A stretch of DNA of 64,000 nucleotides from Portibacter lacus. GTDB taxonomy: Bacteria; Bacteroidota; Bacteroidia; Chitinophagales; Saprospiraceae. Shown piece after piece: positions 19,413-29,726 of this stretch (position 1 is its first letter; every line of letters starts with the position of its first letter). The notes below the pieces were generated by a model. It was not told the origin of the DNA, did no database searches, and was given only the letters and a program-made list of their open reading frames with translations. Made by a program: the position numbers and the translations under genes. Where the stretch lies: positions 27,676-91,675 of the forward strand of contig NZ_JAJNKA010000021.1 of NCBI RefSeq assembly GCF_021533215.1, read 5' to 3'.

Positions 19413-20567
19413 TTATAATTTATACCATTTTTCATTACTATTCGAAGATGCAACAACAGCTTCTATAAATTGCATTCCTCTTAAACCGTCTTCTACTGAT
19501 GGAAAGTCCTTATAAATCGGATCCACCTCTGTTCCAGCTAACCTAGCTTGAACACATTTAGCAAAGTTACGATAAATATTTCCAAATGCTTCTAAATATC
19601 CTTCAGGGTGCCCTGCAGGAATTCTTGTGTGTGCTGTCGATTCTGGGTATAAATTCCCCACTCCAGTTCGCATCAACTCGGTTGGCTTGTCCAGGTGTTT
19701 AACCAATAATGAATTAGGCTCCATCTGATGCCATTCCAGCCCAGCTTTTGTTCCATATATTCTAATGGTCAATGCATTTTCTTCTCCAGCTGATATTTGC
19801 GAAGCGTACAATACCCCTCTAGCGCCATTGTTAAATCTTAACAACACACTTCCATCGTCATCCAATAATCTGCCTTTAATATGAGTGTGCAGATCAGCAC
19901 ACATTTCTGAAATTTCCAAGCCAGAAATGTATTCCGCCAGGTTTTCTGCATGTGTTCCAATATCGCCCATTGCTCCGGCTGCACCTGATCGTTTCGGATC
20001 TGTCCTCCATGATGCCTGCTTGTTATCTACATCATCTTCCACTTTAGTACTCAACCATCCTTGTGGATATTCCACTACTATTCTTCTAACTTCTCCGATA
20101 TCTCCATTCTTCACCATCATCCTCGCTTGTTTCACCATCGGATATCCAGTATAATTATGGGTCAATGCAAATATTAACCCCGTCTTATTTACCAATTCTA
20201 CTAACTCCTTTGCTTCCGCCATATCGAAGGATAAAGGCTTATCACATACCACGTGAAAACCATTCTCTAGTGCCATCTTAGCTGGACCAAAGTGCATGTG
20301 ATTCGGTGTGACAATAGAAATAAAATCCATTCTGATATCTTCCGGTAATTCTTTTTCTTTCAATATCATTTCCTCGTAAGAACCATAAACTCTATCTTCT
20401 GGAAGATAAAAATCTTGACCTGAAAGTTTCGATTTCTCTGGATTGCTTGAAAACGCACCACACACTAATTCTATCTGACCATCTATTGCTGCAGCCATTC
20501 TATGAACTCCTCCGATAAATGCTCCACGGCCACCTCCGACCATTCCCATTCTAATTTTTCTTGACAT
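19413..20567 (-). CDS. Gfo/Idh/MocA-family NAD(P)-dependent oxidoreductase
   Basis: 384 residues. The N-terminal Rossmann fold has GMVGGGRGAFIGGVHRMAAA (about 7-26) and the variant of the EKP motif CDKPLSFDMAEAKELV (about 112). The C-terminal alpha/beta domain includes the GAMGDIGTHAENLAEYISGL segment (about 195-214), with the catalytic-type His. Members oxidise or reduce sugar hydroxyls. It is directly downstream of a large lipoprotein that carries a DUF1080 (3-keto-glycoside hydrolase-like) domain, and 3-keto-sugar formation is a known Gfo/Idh/MocA activity. A shared carbohydrate pathway is therefore a reasonable inference. Substrate unknown. Confidence 0.9.
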   Translation of the reverse strand: MSRKIRMGMVGGGRGAFIGGVHRMAAAIDGQIELVCGAFSSNPEKSKLSGQDFYLPEDRVYGSYEEMILKEKELPEDIRMDFISIVTPNHMHFGPAKMALENGFHVVCDKPLSFDMAEAKELVELVNKTGLIFALTHNYTGYPMVKQARMMVKNGDIGEVRRIVVEYPQGWLSTKVEDDVDNKQASWRTDPKRSGAAGAMGDIGTHAENLAEYISGLEISEMCADLHTHIKGRLLDDDGSVLLRFNNGARGVLYASQISAGEENALTIRIYGTKAGLEWHQMEPNSLLVKHLDKPTELMRTGVGNLYPESTAHTRIPAGHPEGYLEAFGNIYRNFAKCVQARLAGTEVDPIYKDFPSVEDGLRGMQFIEAVVASSNSNEKWYKL

Positions 20568-20612
20568 CTTTATTTAGAATTTTCTTTATATAATTAACTA
20601 TCCTACTAGTCT

Positions 20613-23600
20613 TTATAGTTTACGAACCTTAATATTTTTAAACCAAACTTCATTACTATGATCTTGGAAAGCAATATGCCCTACGTTATAGGTTCCAAAA
20701 CCTTTCCAGTCCTTAAATTTAGAATTGGAAATCATGGTTTTCCATTGCTCATCAAACATAGTAAACTCTACCACTTTTCTTCCATTCTGCCATTGCTCTA
20801 CTTTCCCGTCTTTAGATACAATCCGAGCAGTATTCCATTCGCCTGCAGGTTTCACCGTTTTGTACTTTCCTTCTATCATATCATATAGGTCTCCAGCTCG
20901 GTGCGTAGGATACTTTGTATCTGGATGACAGATATCATCAAGAATCTGCATTTCTGGTCCTGTTCTATAAGTCTTATTGTATTCATCCGACTCATGGATA
21001 TAATAAATAATACCACTATTTCCACAATTGGATATTTTCCAGTCTACCGTAAATTCAAAATCCTTGTAGGTATCCTTAGTCATCAGGTCTCCGCCATCCA
21101 CAACTTTTAATTTTCCTTCATCATTAGGCTGCACCGTTAAAGTGATCATCCCATTTTTAGCGATCCAACTAGATCCAGGCTTATCTTTTTGGTAACCCTT
21201 GAAAGCATCTAAACTCTGACCATCAAATAACAATTCCCATCCAGCTTCTTTTTCAGATGGAGAAAGTGTATTGTCCGTAGCAACGTATGTTGGCTTTGTT
21301 CTTTCACCTGGAGTCGTAGAGATATTATTCATTGTGTACCAAGCATCCGTCGACCAAAGCTCATGTCCCATTTCACTAATAAACATATTATTCAAGTGAA
21401 CATAAATCACATGACCTTTCTTCATCCCAGATAACTCCAAAAATACTTTCTTCCTATCAGCTGAAACATTTACCGATCTAATCGGAAGCGTTCTTTGATC
21501 TAATTTAGGACCACCATATTCTACGGTCGGCTTATAATAGTATTGCTTGATATCATAATCTGACGCTTTCCAGCCATCACCTTCTTTAAGCGCTTCAGTA
21601 AATTCTATTTCTATACCATTCGACTTCGACCTCACTGCTAACATCTCGAAGGTGGATTTTTCATTGTATTCAAGACGTTGTACTCCGAACCAGTTGGTCC
21701 CCACATTCTGCCAGTTTCCAGGATTTCCTACTCCACCTACATATAATGCACCATCTGGACCCCAAACCACTCTGTTTACTCCAGCCTCCAGTCCTTGGGT
21801 AAATCTAAATACCGCTCCTTGATATTCTCCATTGATTTTCTCCACGAAGACCCGCTTAAGTCCACCATGTGTTACTTCTCCATGTAACATCTGTCCCTTA
21901 AAAGGTCCCACATTGATATACGTAGGAGTAGATGGAGAATTTCCTATTTCATCTTGTGGTAGCCAAACTACAGGTGGTTTTTCCTTTAAGTTTGCTGTTC
22001 CTTCGAAATCCACGGACCGACCTCCGAAAAAGTCACCTTCTGATAAGTGAAGAATTTTGCTTGAAGGAAGCCAATCACCTTGGTTATCGGCAATGAAGAA
22101 TTCATTATCAACACCGATTCCTATACCGTTCGGAGTTCTTAACCCTTGAGCAATAAACTCGAGCTCACCTGTCTCTTTATTAACTTTAATTACTTTTCCT
22201 CTATCTTGAATCTGAGGTTGTCTACTTGCTCCACCAGGAAGAATAGCCGTTGCTAAAGTTGCATAAAAATTACCATCTTTATAACCTAATCCGAAACCAA
22301 ATTCATGAAAATTCGTGGAAACATCCCAGTCGTTAGAAACAGTGATATATTCATCTATAATATCATCTCCATTCGTATCTACTAACTTCGTTAGTTCTTG
22401 TTTCTGCATAATGTAAATCACTCCATCTACCACTTTCAGACCCAGAGGCTCAGCAAGCCCTCCTGCAATTTGCTTAACAGACATTTCGGATGGGTTACCC
22501 GATTCAGGATTCGTGATTAAATAAACGCCACCTTCTTCATCCCAAGTACTGACAGCAAGTCTGCCATCTGGAAGAAAATCCATCCCACCTACTTTAGGCT
22601 GAAAAGATCCAGGTCTTGCTTGACTCAGATCGAAACTAGGATGCACTCCATTCAGAACAGATTTATCTCCCGGGATTGCATTTACGGTTGACATCGGTAA
22701 AGAAAGCCCCTGAATATCATTTACTTTTGTTCGGTCGTGATAGATAACAGCTGCTGGAACAAGTTCGAAAGAACCGGCACCTTCAGGTTTCCAGTTAAAC
22801 GATAAAAACTTACCACCTTCTCCATTATAGTACTCGATTCTGAAAGCATGAAAGCCTTTATTTAAAGCCACATTTGCTTCTTTTCCTTCCACTCCATGTG
22901 GACCATCGTGATCCACTATTAATTTATCATCTATGTATAGCTTAGAACCATCATCACTCCACATTCTGAAAGTAGCCTGCATATCCTTTTCGATATTTAA
23001 ATAGCCATCAGCAATCAGAACAAAATTATCTCCTAAGTCCACAAATTTAGTATCTGAAATATTACCAAGACTTGGCATAATTCCACCCATGACTGGTTTA
23101 CTTAATGTTCGATAATCCGGTATCAATGAAATTCCAGGACTAGCATTAAACACCTTAACTTTAGCTCCTAATATTAGATTGTTTTCACTAATATCTGATG
23201 CTTTCATATAATCTTCCTTAGCAATCTCGCTTTGTGCTGCACTCGCTGCTTTTTCAGATTCCGGAACTAACCCTACGATATATTCTACCATTTTCTGAAG
23301 ATCATCATCCGACACATTCGGGTGAGGAGTCATCACTTGTTCTCCCCACACACCATTTCCTCCAGTCTTAATTTTATTTTTCAGGTAAGAATAATTTTCT
23401 GGTGTTGCTGTATATCTTGCTGCTATACTTTTATAAGAAGGTCCCACCGTCTTCGCTGATATATTATGACAAGTTCTACAGTCACTTTTAGAAATCAAGG
23501 TCAAACCTTCATTTGCAGTTTCCGCTCCTGGCTTTTTCTTGTACAGCTTATTTTCGATCATCGGCTTTGTTACAAAATCGACGGTAAGGGAAGTCGGTCC

Positions 23601-24284
23601 ATCAGACTTCATCCATACGATTCCATCTAGTTCTAAAGAAGTAACAATTCCTTTCTTAATATCTTTACTTTCGATCACTTCGAGCTTTCCATCTGTAGTA
23701 ACATTACTCGGAATAAGAATAGAACTAAAATTGGACCTTAGCCCAACTTCCACGCCTGATGGAACACCATCCAGTGTGAATACCCTTTCAAATGCAACTT
23801 TTCCATCAGGAAGTTTTATAGCTTCTGGCGTTTCGGTAATTTTAATAACCTGATTATTAGGCGTCGTTATTTCATACATCATGGTCGCTTGATCTCCTAC
23901 CATTTTGTGACCTTTATAAGCTGCCATCACTTCAGTAATTTCACCACCTGATTTAATCCGCCATGGATGTTCGTACTTATTATCGATGTAAGCATCTCCT
24001 ATAACCTTAGGTTGTGGTCCATGTGCTTGCGTATATACCGCTCCGGAAAAATCGACAGATCCTTTCCATGCCTTATATAATGAGGCATTCTTTGCAGAAT
24101 AAGACACCCACAGATCATCATCTAATGCGAATGTAATTGCTCTTGGCATTTCATCCATTACCGAACGAAAAACCCATGGAGAATGAGGTCTTCCTTCTTC
24201 TTCTATCACCGTAACATCCTTATCACAGGAACTAAAGGTTACGATTGCGAAAATGATTAAAAAAGACTTATATAGCTTGATCAT
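20613..24284 (-). CDS. Giant lipoprotein: cytochrome c + PA14 + beta-propeller + DUF1080
   Basis: 1223 residues. A lipoprotein signal peptide ends at the lipobox FSSCDKD (Cys 20). There is an unassigned N-terminal domain (30-250). A class I cytochrome c domain follows, with heme motif CRTCH at 269-273 and a candidate axial Met in QVMTPHP (about 318). Next is a PA14 carbohydrate-binding domain (about 375-510, with MWSDDGSKLYIDD and FHAFRIEYYNGEGG). A glucose/sorbosone-dehydrogenase-like beta-propeller spans about 560-930. The C-terminal DUF1080/3-keto-disaccharide hydrolase domain starts near ELLFDGQSLDAFKGY and contains NSGIIYYI. The heme could take electrons from sugar oxidation in the propeller, which is inference. 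The downstream oxidoreductase fits the same theme. Confidence 0.88.
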   Translation of the reverse strand: MIKLYKSFLIIFAIVTFSSCDKDVTVIEEEGRPHSPWVFRSVMDEMPRAITFALDDDLWVSYSAKNASLYKAWKGSVDFSGAVYTQAHGPQPKVIGDAYIDNKYEHPWRIKSGGEITEVMAAYKGHKMVGDQATMMYEITTPNNQVIKITETPEAIKLPDGKVAFERVFTLDGVPSGVEVGLRSNFSSILIPSNVTTDGKLEVIESKDIKKGIVTSLELDGIVWMKSDGPTSLTVDFVTKPMIENKLYKKKPGAETANEGLTLISKSDCRTCHNISAKTVGPSYKSIAARYTATPENYSYLKNKIKTGGNGVWGEQVMTPHPNVSDDDLQKMVEYIVGLVPESEKAASAAQSEIAKEDYMKASDISENNLILGAKVKVFNASPGISLIPDYRTLSKPVMGGIMPSLGNISDTKFVDLGDNFVLIADGYLNIEKDMQATFRMWSDDGSKLYIDDKLIVDHDGPHGVEGKEANVALNKGFHAFRIEYYNGEGGKFLSFNWKPEGAGSFELVPAAVIYHDRTKVNDIQGLSLPMSTVNAIPGDKSVLNGVHPSFDLSQARPGSFQPKVGGMDFLPDGRLAVSTWDEEGGVYLITNPESGNPSEMSVKQIAGGLAEPLGLKVVDGVIYIMQKQELTKLVDTNGDDIIDEYITVSNDWDVSTNFHEFGFGLGYKDGNFYATLATAILPGGASRQPQIQDRGKVIKVNKETGELEFIAQGLRTPNGIGIGVDNEFFIADNQGDWLPSSKILHLSEGDFFGGRSVDFEGTANLKEKPPVVWLPQDEIGNSPSTPTYINVGPFKGQMLHGEVTHGGLKRVFVEKINGEYQGAVFRFTQGLEAGVNRVVWGPDGALYVGGVGNPGNWQNVGTNWFGVQRLEYNEKSTFEMLAVRSKSNGIEIEFTEALKEGDGWKASDYDIKQYYYKPTVEYGGPKLDQRTLPIRSVNVSADRKKVFLELSGMKKGHVIYVHLNNMFISEMGHELWSTDAWYTMNNISTTPGERTKPTYVATDNTLSPSEKEAGWELLFDGQSLDAFKGYQKDKPGSSWIAKNGMITLTVQPNDEGKLKVVDGGDLMTKDTYKDFEFTVDWKISNCGNSGIIYYIHESDEYNKTYRTGPEMQILDDICHPDTKYPTHRAGDLYDMIEGKYKTVKPAGEWNTARIVSKDGKVEQWQNGRKVVEFTMFDEQWKTMISNSKFKDWKGFGTYNVGHIAFQDHSNEVWFKNIKVRKL

Positions 24285-24383
24285 ATTTTATATTTAACTT
24301 TGAAGGAATGAATATAAAAAATTATTACGGTGTAATAGCGTTGAGCGTTAACTTTCACTCATAATATATAAAACTGCTTATCC

Positions 24384-25766
24384 ATGTCTTTAAATCTTGA
24401 TCATTTGACCTTGAAAAGGTATGGTTACCATTTAGGTGGTTTCTTTCTATTTTTCTTACTTATTCTTTCTATCTATTTTTTCAAGGAACGCATTATTTTT
24501 CTCGATAATGCTTTTCAGACCTTTCTCCTTATTCACGAAAAGTCTATAACAATTATGGTCGATCGCTGGCCTTCGATTTCGATTAGAGTTCTGCCATTAT
24601 TAGCCGTAAAGTCAGGCGCCTCTTTACCTATAATTATGGTGCTATTTTCAGCATCTTATGCTTTATTTCATCTCCTTGTTTATGGACTCACTCGGTACCT
24701 TGCAAGTGATGTAAGATACGCTCTTGTTATTCCCGTAACAATTGCCTTGCTCACTGGCCATTCCTTTTTCTGGTGTGCTTCAGAAATTCTCCAAGCGATT
24801 TCACTTTGTGTTCTGATCCTTGCCATCACCATGAACTTCTACCGAAAAGAACGATGGTCACTATCTGTTTTTACAACTATGATCGGCAGTATTATTTTAT
24901 CTTTTTACCATCCACAAAGTCTGATTTGCTTAATCTTCGGTCTACTGTATCTATTATCAGAAGTAAAATGGACAACACGGGATGTGATCTTTCCACTAAT
25001 CTGTGTTGTTATCTTCTTCCTTAAGTCCATGCTTTTCCCTAATTGGTACGACGCTATGAAGTTCGAAGGCTTAATGGCCAACATAAAAACTTATCAATTT
25101 CAGGTTTTTCAAAGCGAGTCCTTTAGCGATTTTATTCACTGGCTATACAAAGACTTGCTGTTATATTCCGTTACTTTTTTAATTTCATTCATTGTCTTAA
25201 TAAGGCAAAAAAAATATTATAAATCATTACTCTTAGTTTGCTTTACGTTTGCATTATTACTCATATATAACGTAACGAATCGAGATTCTATGGCGATCTT
25301 CTATGCCGAGGCGAGTTATATGCCTCTTGCATTTTTCGTTGCTATTCCCTTACTATTCGATGTCATAAAAGGGAATCGAATGGGACTATATGCCATCGCC
25401 TCTATATTCATTTTATGCCTTCTGAAAATTACTTTAGTTGCCCACCTCTACTCAGACCGAATCGTGCAAGTAGAAAAAATCACAGCTGAACATAAAGAAA
25501 GTAAAGTGATCATTTCGAAAAATGGGCTTCCTGAAGAATTGAAACCGATAACTTGGGGCCTACCCTTCGAAACATTGCTGATTACTACCCTTTCTGATAA
25601 GGATAAGTGCAAGACGATCGTCGGAGCTGCTTCCATAGATGAATATGAAAGATTTATGGGTTTAGGTCAATTTATAAATGGAATGGGGAATACAATTAAA
25701 GGTAGTATTGACACCAGTTATTTTAAGTTGGATACGTCTAATTATGTTATAAAATGGAAGGAATAA
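24384..25766 (+). CDS. Polytopic membrane protein, unknown function
   Basis: 460 residues with about nine to ten hydrophobic segments through residue ~360 (for instance GGFFLFFLLILSIYFFKERI and SLIIYNVTNR-like stretches), then a soluble ~90-residue C-terminal tail. No glycosyltransferase, transporter or protease motif is recognisable, although the general shape recalls GT-C/O-antigen-type membrane enzymes. It is divergent from the giant lipoprotein gene, with about 100 bases between them, and is followed by a DUF1801 gene. Confidence 0.7.
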   Translation: MSLNLDHLTLKRYGYHLGGFFLFFLLILSIYFFKERIIFLDNAFQTFLLIHEKSITIMVDRWPSISIRVLPLLAVKSGASLPIIMVLFSASYALFHLLVYGLTRYLASDVRYALVIPVTIALLTGHSFFWCASEILQAISLCVLILAITMNFYRKERWSLSVFTTMIGSIILSFYHPQSLICLIFGLLYLLSEVKWTTRDVIFPLICVVIFFLKSMLFPNWYDAMKFEGLMANIKTYQFQVFQSESFSDFIHWLYKDLLLYSVTFLISFIVLIRQKKYYKSLLLVCFTFALLLIYNVTNRDSMAIFYAEASYMPLAFFVAIPLLFDVIKGNRMGLYAIASIFILCLLKITLVAHLYSDRIVQVEKITAEHKESKVIISKNGLPEELKPITWGLPFETLLITTLSDKDKCKTIVGAASIDEYERFMGLGQFINGMGNTIKGSIDTSYFKLDTSNYVIKWKE

Positions 25767-25815
25767 TATCATTTCCAGATGCGAAATTTAATTTCCCTTT
25801 AGGTATTTTTATAAC

Positions 25816-26181
25816 GTGGAACAAAAAATATTATCAATGAAAGACGTGACAGCATATATTGGTCAATTTCCCGCAGAAGTTCAAGAAATACTGCGTCAGA
25901 TTAGAAGTATTATTATTGAACTTGCTCCTTATGCTGAAGAATCTATCTCATACGGAATGCCAGCATATAAGCTAAATAAAAAGCCTCTAGTCTATTATGC
26001 AGGATATAAAAAACACATCGGATTTTATGCAACGCCCCAGGGTCATGAGGCCTTCGCAGAAGAACTTTCAAAATATAAACAAGGAAAAGGTTCTGTACAG
26101 TTTCCCCTAGACAGTGCCATCCCATATGACCTCATTAAAAGGATGGTTTCATTTCGAATTGCTCAAAATCAGGGTTTATAA
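25816..26181 (+). CDS. DUF1801 (YdhG-like) small protein
   Basis: 121 residues from GTG 25816. An ATG at 25837 (MKDVTAYI) is an alternative and leaves the domain intact. Family pattern: VQEILRQIRSIIIELAP, EESISYGMPAYKLNKKPLVY, HIGFYATPQGHEAF, then KGSVQFPLDSAIPYDLIKRM. DUF1801 members are small frataxin-like-fold proteins, and one, Fra of Bacillus, acts as an iron chaperone. Whether this one handles iron is not shown. Confidence 0.88.
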   Translation: MEQKILSMKDVTAYIGQFPAEVQEILRQIRSIIIELAPYAEESISYGMPAYKLNKKPLVYYAGYKKHIGFYATPQGHEAFAEELSKYKQGKGSVQFPLDSAIPYDLIKRMVSFRIAQNQGL

Positions 26182-26262
26182 ATGTTTTTTAAAAGTTAAA
26201 TTCCACATTCTGGTGGGGTATTACTTTTCTAATTGGGTCTTATATTAAAATAACACCTTTTT

Positions 26263-28095
26263 ATGAGAATTTCTAACTACCCATTAGTATTCGCCTTTCT
26301 TTTGCCCTTTTACCTCATAGCACAAGATGGACCAGCAGGCGTAGGAAACAGTCTAAATAATGGACTTTGGCTTCGTGCCGATAAAATTCAACAAGCAGAT
26401 AGTTCCTTCGTGTCCGAATGGCAGGATGTTTCTGGAAACATGAACGATGCTGAACAAACTACCGCCTCTTTGCAACCTGTATATTTAGAAAGCAGTAATC
26501 TTAACGGCCAACCAGTTGTGAGATTAGATGGTACGAATGACCAATTATATATTTCTGATGCAGCGATTCTGGATGGAAGTTCAGGGCTTACCTACTATGC
26601 AGTAGTGAGACCTAGAAATCTTACCTCTGCACCTCGAGGAATTCTTGGAAAACGAATAACTTATAATACCAATATTGATTATGCCTATACTTGGTTTTTT
26701 TACACCAATTCTAGACTTTACACTGATATAAATACAGCAAATAATCGATTTAGTTCTGGTTCTACTACTTACTCAAATAATAATAATTATATCTTAAGTC
26801 TTGATTTCGATGGGAGCCAACCATTGACAGAAAGAAGCAGAATGTATAGCAATGGAAATATTTCTGCCATCGCTTCAGAAACATCCACTTCTATTATAGA
26901 TAGTGATCAAGATCTTGTTCTGGGCGCACTTAATGCGAACTATGGCACCTATCTAGGAGCGGATTATGCAGAAGTCATTCAATTTAATTATTCTTTAGAT
27001 AGTCTAGAGCACATATTAGTTTCTAACTATTTATCAGCAAAATATAATATTCCACTGGGAATGAATGATGTATATGTTCAAGATAATAGCACGAATGGAG
27101 ATTATGATTTTGACGTTACAGGAATCGGTAGAATAGATGCAAGTACTATCGTAGATAATGCGAAAGCTTGTTCCATATTACGAATATCTAATCCTACAGA
27201 CTTGAATGATGATGAATATCTTATATGGGGCCACAATAATAAAACCCAAGTGGCAAACAACAACTCAGATGTTCCCTTTGGAATAGATGCCCGTTTCGAG
27301 AGAGAATGGAGAGTCAGTGAAGTAAATGGAAGTCAAACTTCGATAGATGTAGGAGCAGTAGATTTGACATGGGATTTATCTAATCTAGGAGGAATAATAG
27401 CTAGCGATCTTAGGTTATTAATAGATACAGACAATGATGGTATTTTTTCGGATGAAACTCCGATTAGTGGAGCCACGTCTATAGGAGGAAACCAATACGC
27501 ATTTTTGGGCATTACTGAGATTGCGGACAGCGTAAGATTTACATTGGCAACCATAGACCAAGACCAGACTGCACTCCCAGTAGAATATATATCTTTCTCT
27601 GGTCAAAAAATGGAAAATCATAATGAAATCAACTGGGTGACTGCCTCGGAAATCAATAATGATTTTTTTGAGGTGGAAAAATCCATTGACCAAGAAAACT
27701 GGGCACTTCTTGCTACTGTTAATAGTCAAGGCAACTATCGTCAAGACAATTCGTACACTACAATCGATAGAAACCTGAACCATGAAATAAACTATTATAG
27801 ACTTAAACAAACAGATCTTAATGGTCAGTTTTCCTATTCAAAAATTATTCTTATAGATAACAATAATCAAAGGACCGTTGTAGAAATTTATCCTAATCCT
27901 TCTTCTGAAATGATAAGCATTAAAGGCAAGTTGAACTGGTTTCGTATATACAATGAAATGGGAGAAGATATCACAAGAAAAATTGGGATAAAAGCGTCTA
28001 GTGATCACATTCATCACTTAGATGTGGCCTTCCTTCCGAATGGTATTTATTTCATACACTCTGAAAAAGGAACCTATTCGTTTATTAAAATCTAG
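26263..28095 (+). CDS. Secreted T9SS cargo with LamG-like domain and C-terminal sorting domain
   Basis: 610 residues. Signal peptide about 1-20 (ending YLIAQDG). A concanavalin/LamG-like region spans about 25-260 (GLWLRADKIQQADSSFVSEW, LNGQPVVRLDGTNDQLYISD). A middle beta-rich region follows at about 270-430, and an Ig-like stretch at about 440-530 with the common Bacteroidota VEYISFSGQKMENHNEINWV...NYYRLKQTDLNGQFSYS pattern. The end is a type A T9SS sorting domain (VEIYPNPSSEMISI ... LPNGIYFIHSEKGTYSFIKI). It should be exported by Sec, passed through type IX secretion and anchored at or released from the cell surface. The ligand is unknown. Confidence 0.88.
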   Translation: MRISNYPLVFAFLLPFYLIAQDGPAGVGNSLNNGLWLRADKIQQADSSFVSEWQDVSGNMNDAEQTTASLQPVYLESSNLNGQPVVRLDGTNDQLYISDAAILDGSSGLTYYAVVRPRNLTSAPRGILGKRITYNTNIDYAYTWFFYTNSRLYTDINTANNRFSSGSTTYSNNNNYILSLDFDGSQPLTERSRMYSNGNISAIASETSTSIIDSDQDLVLGALNANYGTYLGADYAEVIQFNYSLDSLEHILVSNYLSAKYNIPLGMNDVYVQDNSTNGDYDFDVTGIGRIDASTIVDNAKACSILRISNPTDLNDDEYLIWGHNNKTQVANNNSDVPFGIDARFEREWRVSEVNGSQTSIDVGAVDLTWDLSNLGGIIASDLRLLIDTDNDGIFSDETPISGATSIGGNQYAFLGITEIADSVRFTLATIDQDQTALPVEYISFSGQKMENHNEINWVTASEINNDFFEVEKSIDQENWALLATVNSQGNYRQDNSYTTIDRNLNHEINYYRLKQTDLNGQFSYSKIILIDNNNQRTVVEIYPNPSSEMISIKGKLNWFRIYNEMGEDITRKIGIKASSDHIHHLDVAFLPNGIYFIHSEKGTYSFIKI

Positions 28096-28177
28096 CAATT
28101 ATCAATGTCCGCTGGAATTAAGCTTCGATATTAATGCTAAATTCGTGTTTTAATTCATCTCAATTGCATAAAATAAA

Positions 28178-29149
28178 TTGACTGAAATAGCTGGATTCGA
28201 AAAAATGAATCACCTTGGTGCAAGTAGGACACCATTTTTCTTTATGATAGACTTCGAGTTAGAAAACATTAACGTTTTCAAGCTTGATGAATTAGATGAT
28301 GTCTTTTTCGATGTGAATGGCGTTAAGAATCACCATATCCCCTATGGACAAGCGAACATTAAACTAGAGAAAGGGAGAATTCCGTTTATGGATTATAAAA
28401 AATCCTTCGATCTGGTTTATAAGGAATTGCAATACGGAAACACATTTCTCCTTAATCTTACAAGTGCAACAGAAATTAAACTAAATAATAGTTTGTTTGA
28501 TATTTTTCTCAATTCTAAAGCAAAGTATAAGTTATTTTTCAAGGATGAATTTGTATGTTTTTCGCCGGAACCTTTTATTAAAATTGACAATGATATCATA
28601 TCTAGTTATCCGATGAAAGGTACGGCTAATGCGAATATACCGAACGCCGCAGAGAAATTAATAGCGAACGAAAAAGAACTTTCTGAGCATTATACTATTG
28701 TTGACTTAATACGAAACGACCTTTCCATTGTTGCAGATAATGTGCGGGTGAGTAAGTTTAGATATTTAGAAACCATCGCGTCTAACAATCAAGTGCTTTA
28801 TCAGTTATCAAGTAAGATAGAGGGAGACCTTTCCTCTGAGTGGCACAATGAAATTGGGAGTATTCTAGAAAAAATTCTACCCGCTGGAAGCATCTCTGGA
28901 GCGCCGAAAAAGAAAACAGTAGAAATTATTCAAGCTGCTGAAAACCAGAAAAGAGGTTACTATACTGGTATAATGGGTTATTATAATGGAGTCACGCTGG
29001 ATGCTGGAGTGATGATTCGATTTATAGAAAAGAAAGGTGACCAATATTTCTATAGAAGTGGTGGTGGTATCACTTTTATGAGTGATCTCAATAGTGAATA
29101 CTCAGAACTAATAGATAAGATTTATGTCCCTGTTTTTAGAAACAATTAA
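28178..29149 (+). CDS. pabB: Aminodeoxychorismate synthase component I (PabB)
   Basis: 323 residues from TTG 28178, with ATG 28205 as an alternative start that costs nine residues. It makes 4-amino-4-deoxychorismate from chorismate for folate synthesis. The chorismate-binding domain is evident: YPMKGTANANIPNAAEKL (the Lys of the P-x-K-G-T type motif marks PabB rather than TrpE), HYTIVDLIRNDLSIVADNVR, LPAGSISGAPKKKTVEIIQA and GYYTGIMGYYNGVTLDAGVM. It overlaps the downstream aminotransferase class IV gene by 26 bases. That gene should provide the lyase step. Confidence 0.92.
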   Translation: MTEIAGFEKMNHLGASRTPFFFMIDFELENINVFKLDELDDVFFDVNGVKNHHIPYGQANIKLEKGRIPFMDYKKSFDLVYKELQYGNTFLLNLTSATEIKLNNSLFDIFLNSKAKYKLFFKDEFVCFSPEPFIKIDNDIISSYPMKGTANANIPNAAEKLIANEKELSEHYTIVDLIRNDLSIVADNVRVSKFRYLETIASNNQVLYQLSSKIEGDLSSEWHNEIGSILEKILPAGSISGAPKKKTVEIIQAAENQKRGYYTGIMGYYNGVTLDAGVMIRFIEKKGDQYFYRSGGGITFMSDLNSEYSELIDKIYVPVFRNN

Positions 29150-29726
29150 AATTAATAATGGTCGAAGGATCAATCTGGATGGACACAACCATAGGATGAA
29201 TCGTGTTCGAAATCGTCATTTTCATGAGATCCGAGATATAGACCTTCGGGATTTCATCTATGTTCCTGATGAATTTCAAGATGGAATCGTTAAGTGCAGA
29301 GTGGTTTATGGTCGATTGATACAAGAAATAACTTTTGAAAAGTATCACTTTAGAAATCCGAGAACTTTTAAACTTGTAAATGCAAATGAAATTAGCTATT
29401 CAGAAAAATCATTGGATCGATCTGCCCTAGATTCCTTATATAATATGAGGGAGGAAGCTGATGATATCATTATTGTCAAAGACAATTTTATAACCGATTC
29501 TTACTATGCGAATCTAGCATTTCTACAAAATGGAAGGTGGTACACACCAGCAAAGCCTTTACTCGAGGGTACTTTTAGGGCGAAATTAATTAAGGAAGGA
29601 AAAATAATTCCTCGATCGATTAAAGCGGAAGACATTTCGGATTTTTCCAAACTTAAAATATTTAATGCACTGACAGAGTGGGAGATGCATGATCCAGTTT
29701 TGATATCCAGAAACCAAGATCATTGA
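29124..29726 (+). CDS. pabC: Class IV aminotransferase-fold protein, probable aminodeoxychorismate lyase
   Basis: 200 residues, shorter than typical PabC (about 270), but the fold markers are present. They are FLETIKINNGRRINLDGHNH at the start, the likely PLP lysine in ISYSEKSLDRSALDSLYNMR (about residue 95), DDIIIVKDNFITDSYYANLA, and the cofactor-loop region PAKPLLEGTFRAKLIKEG. PabC splits aminodeoxychorismate into p-aminobenzoate and pyruvate. The 26-base overlap with pabB supports this over an unrelated branched-chain aminotransferase role. Confidence 0.82.
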   Translation: MSLFLETIKINNGRRINLDGHNHRMNRVRNRHFHEIRDIDLRDFIYVPDEFQDGIVKCRVVYGRLIQEITFEKYHFRNPRTFKLVNANEISYSEKSLDRSALDSLYNMREEADDIIIVKDNFITDSYYANLAFLQNGRWYTPAKPLLEGTFRAKLIKEGKIIPRSIKAEDISDFSKLKIFNALTEWEMHDPVLISRNQDH

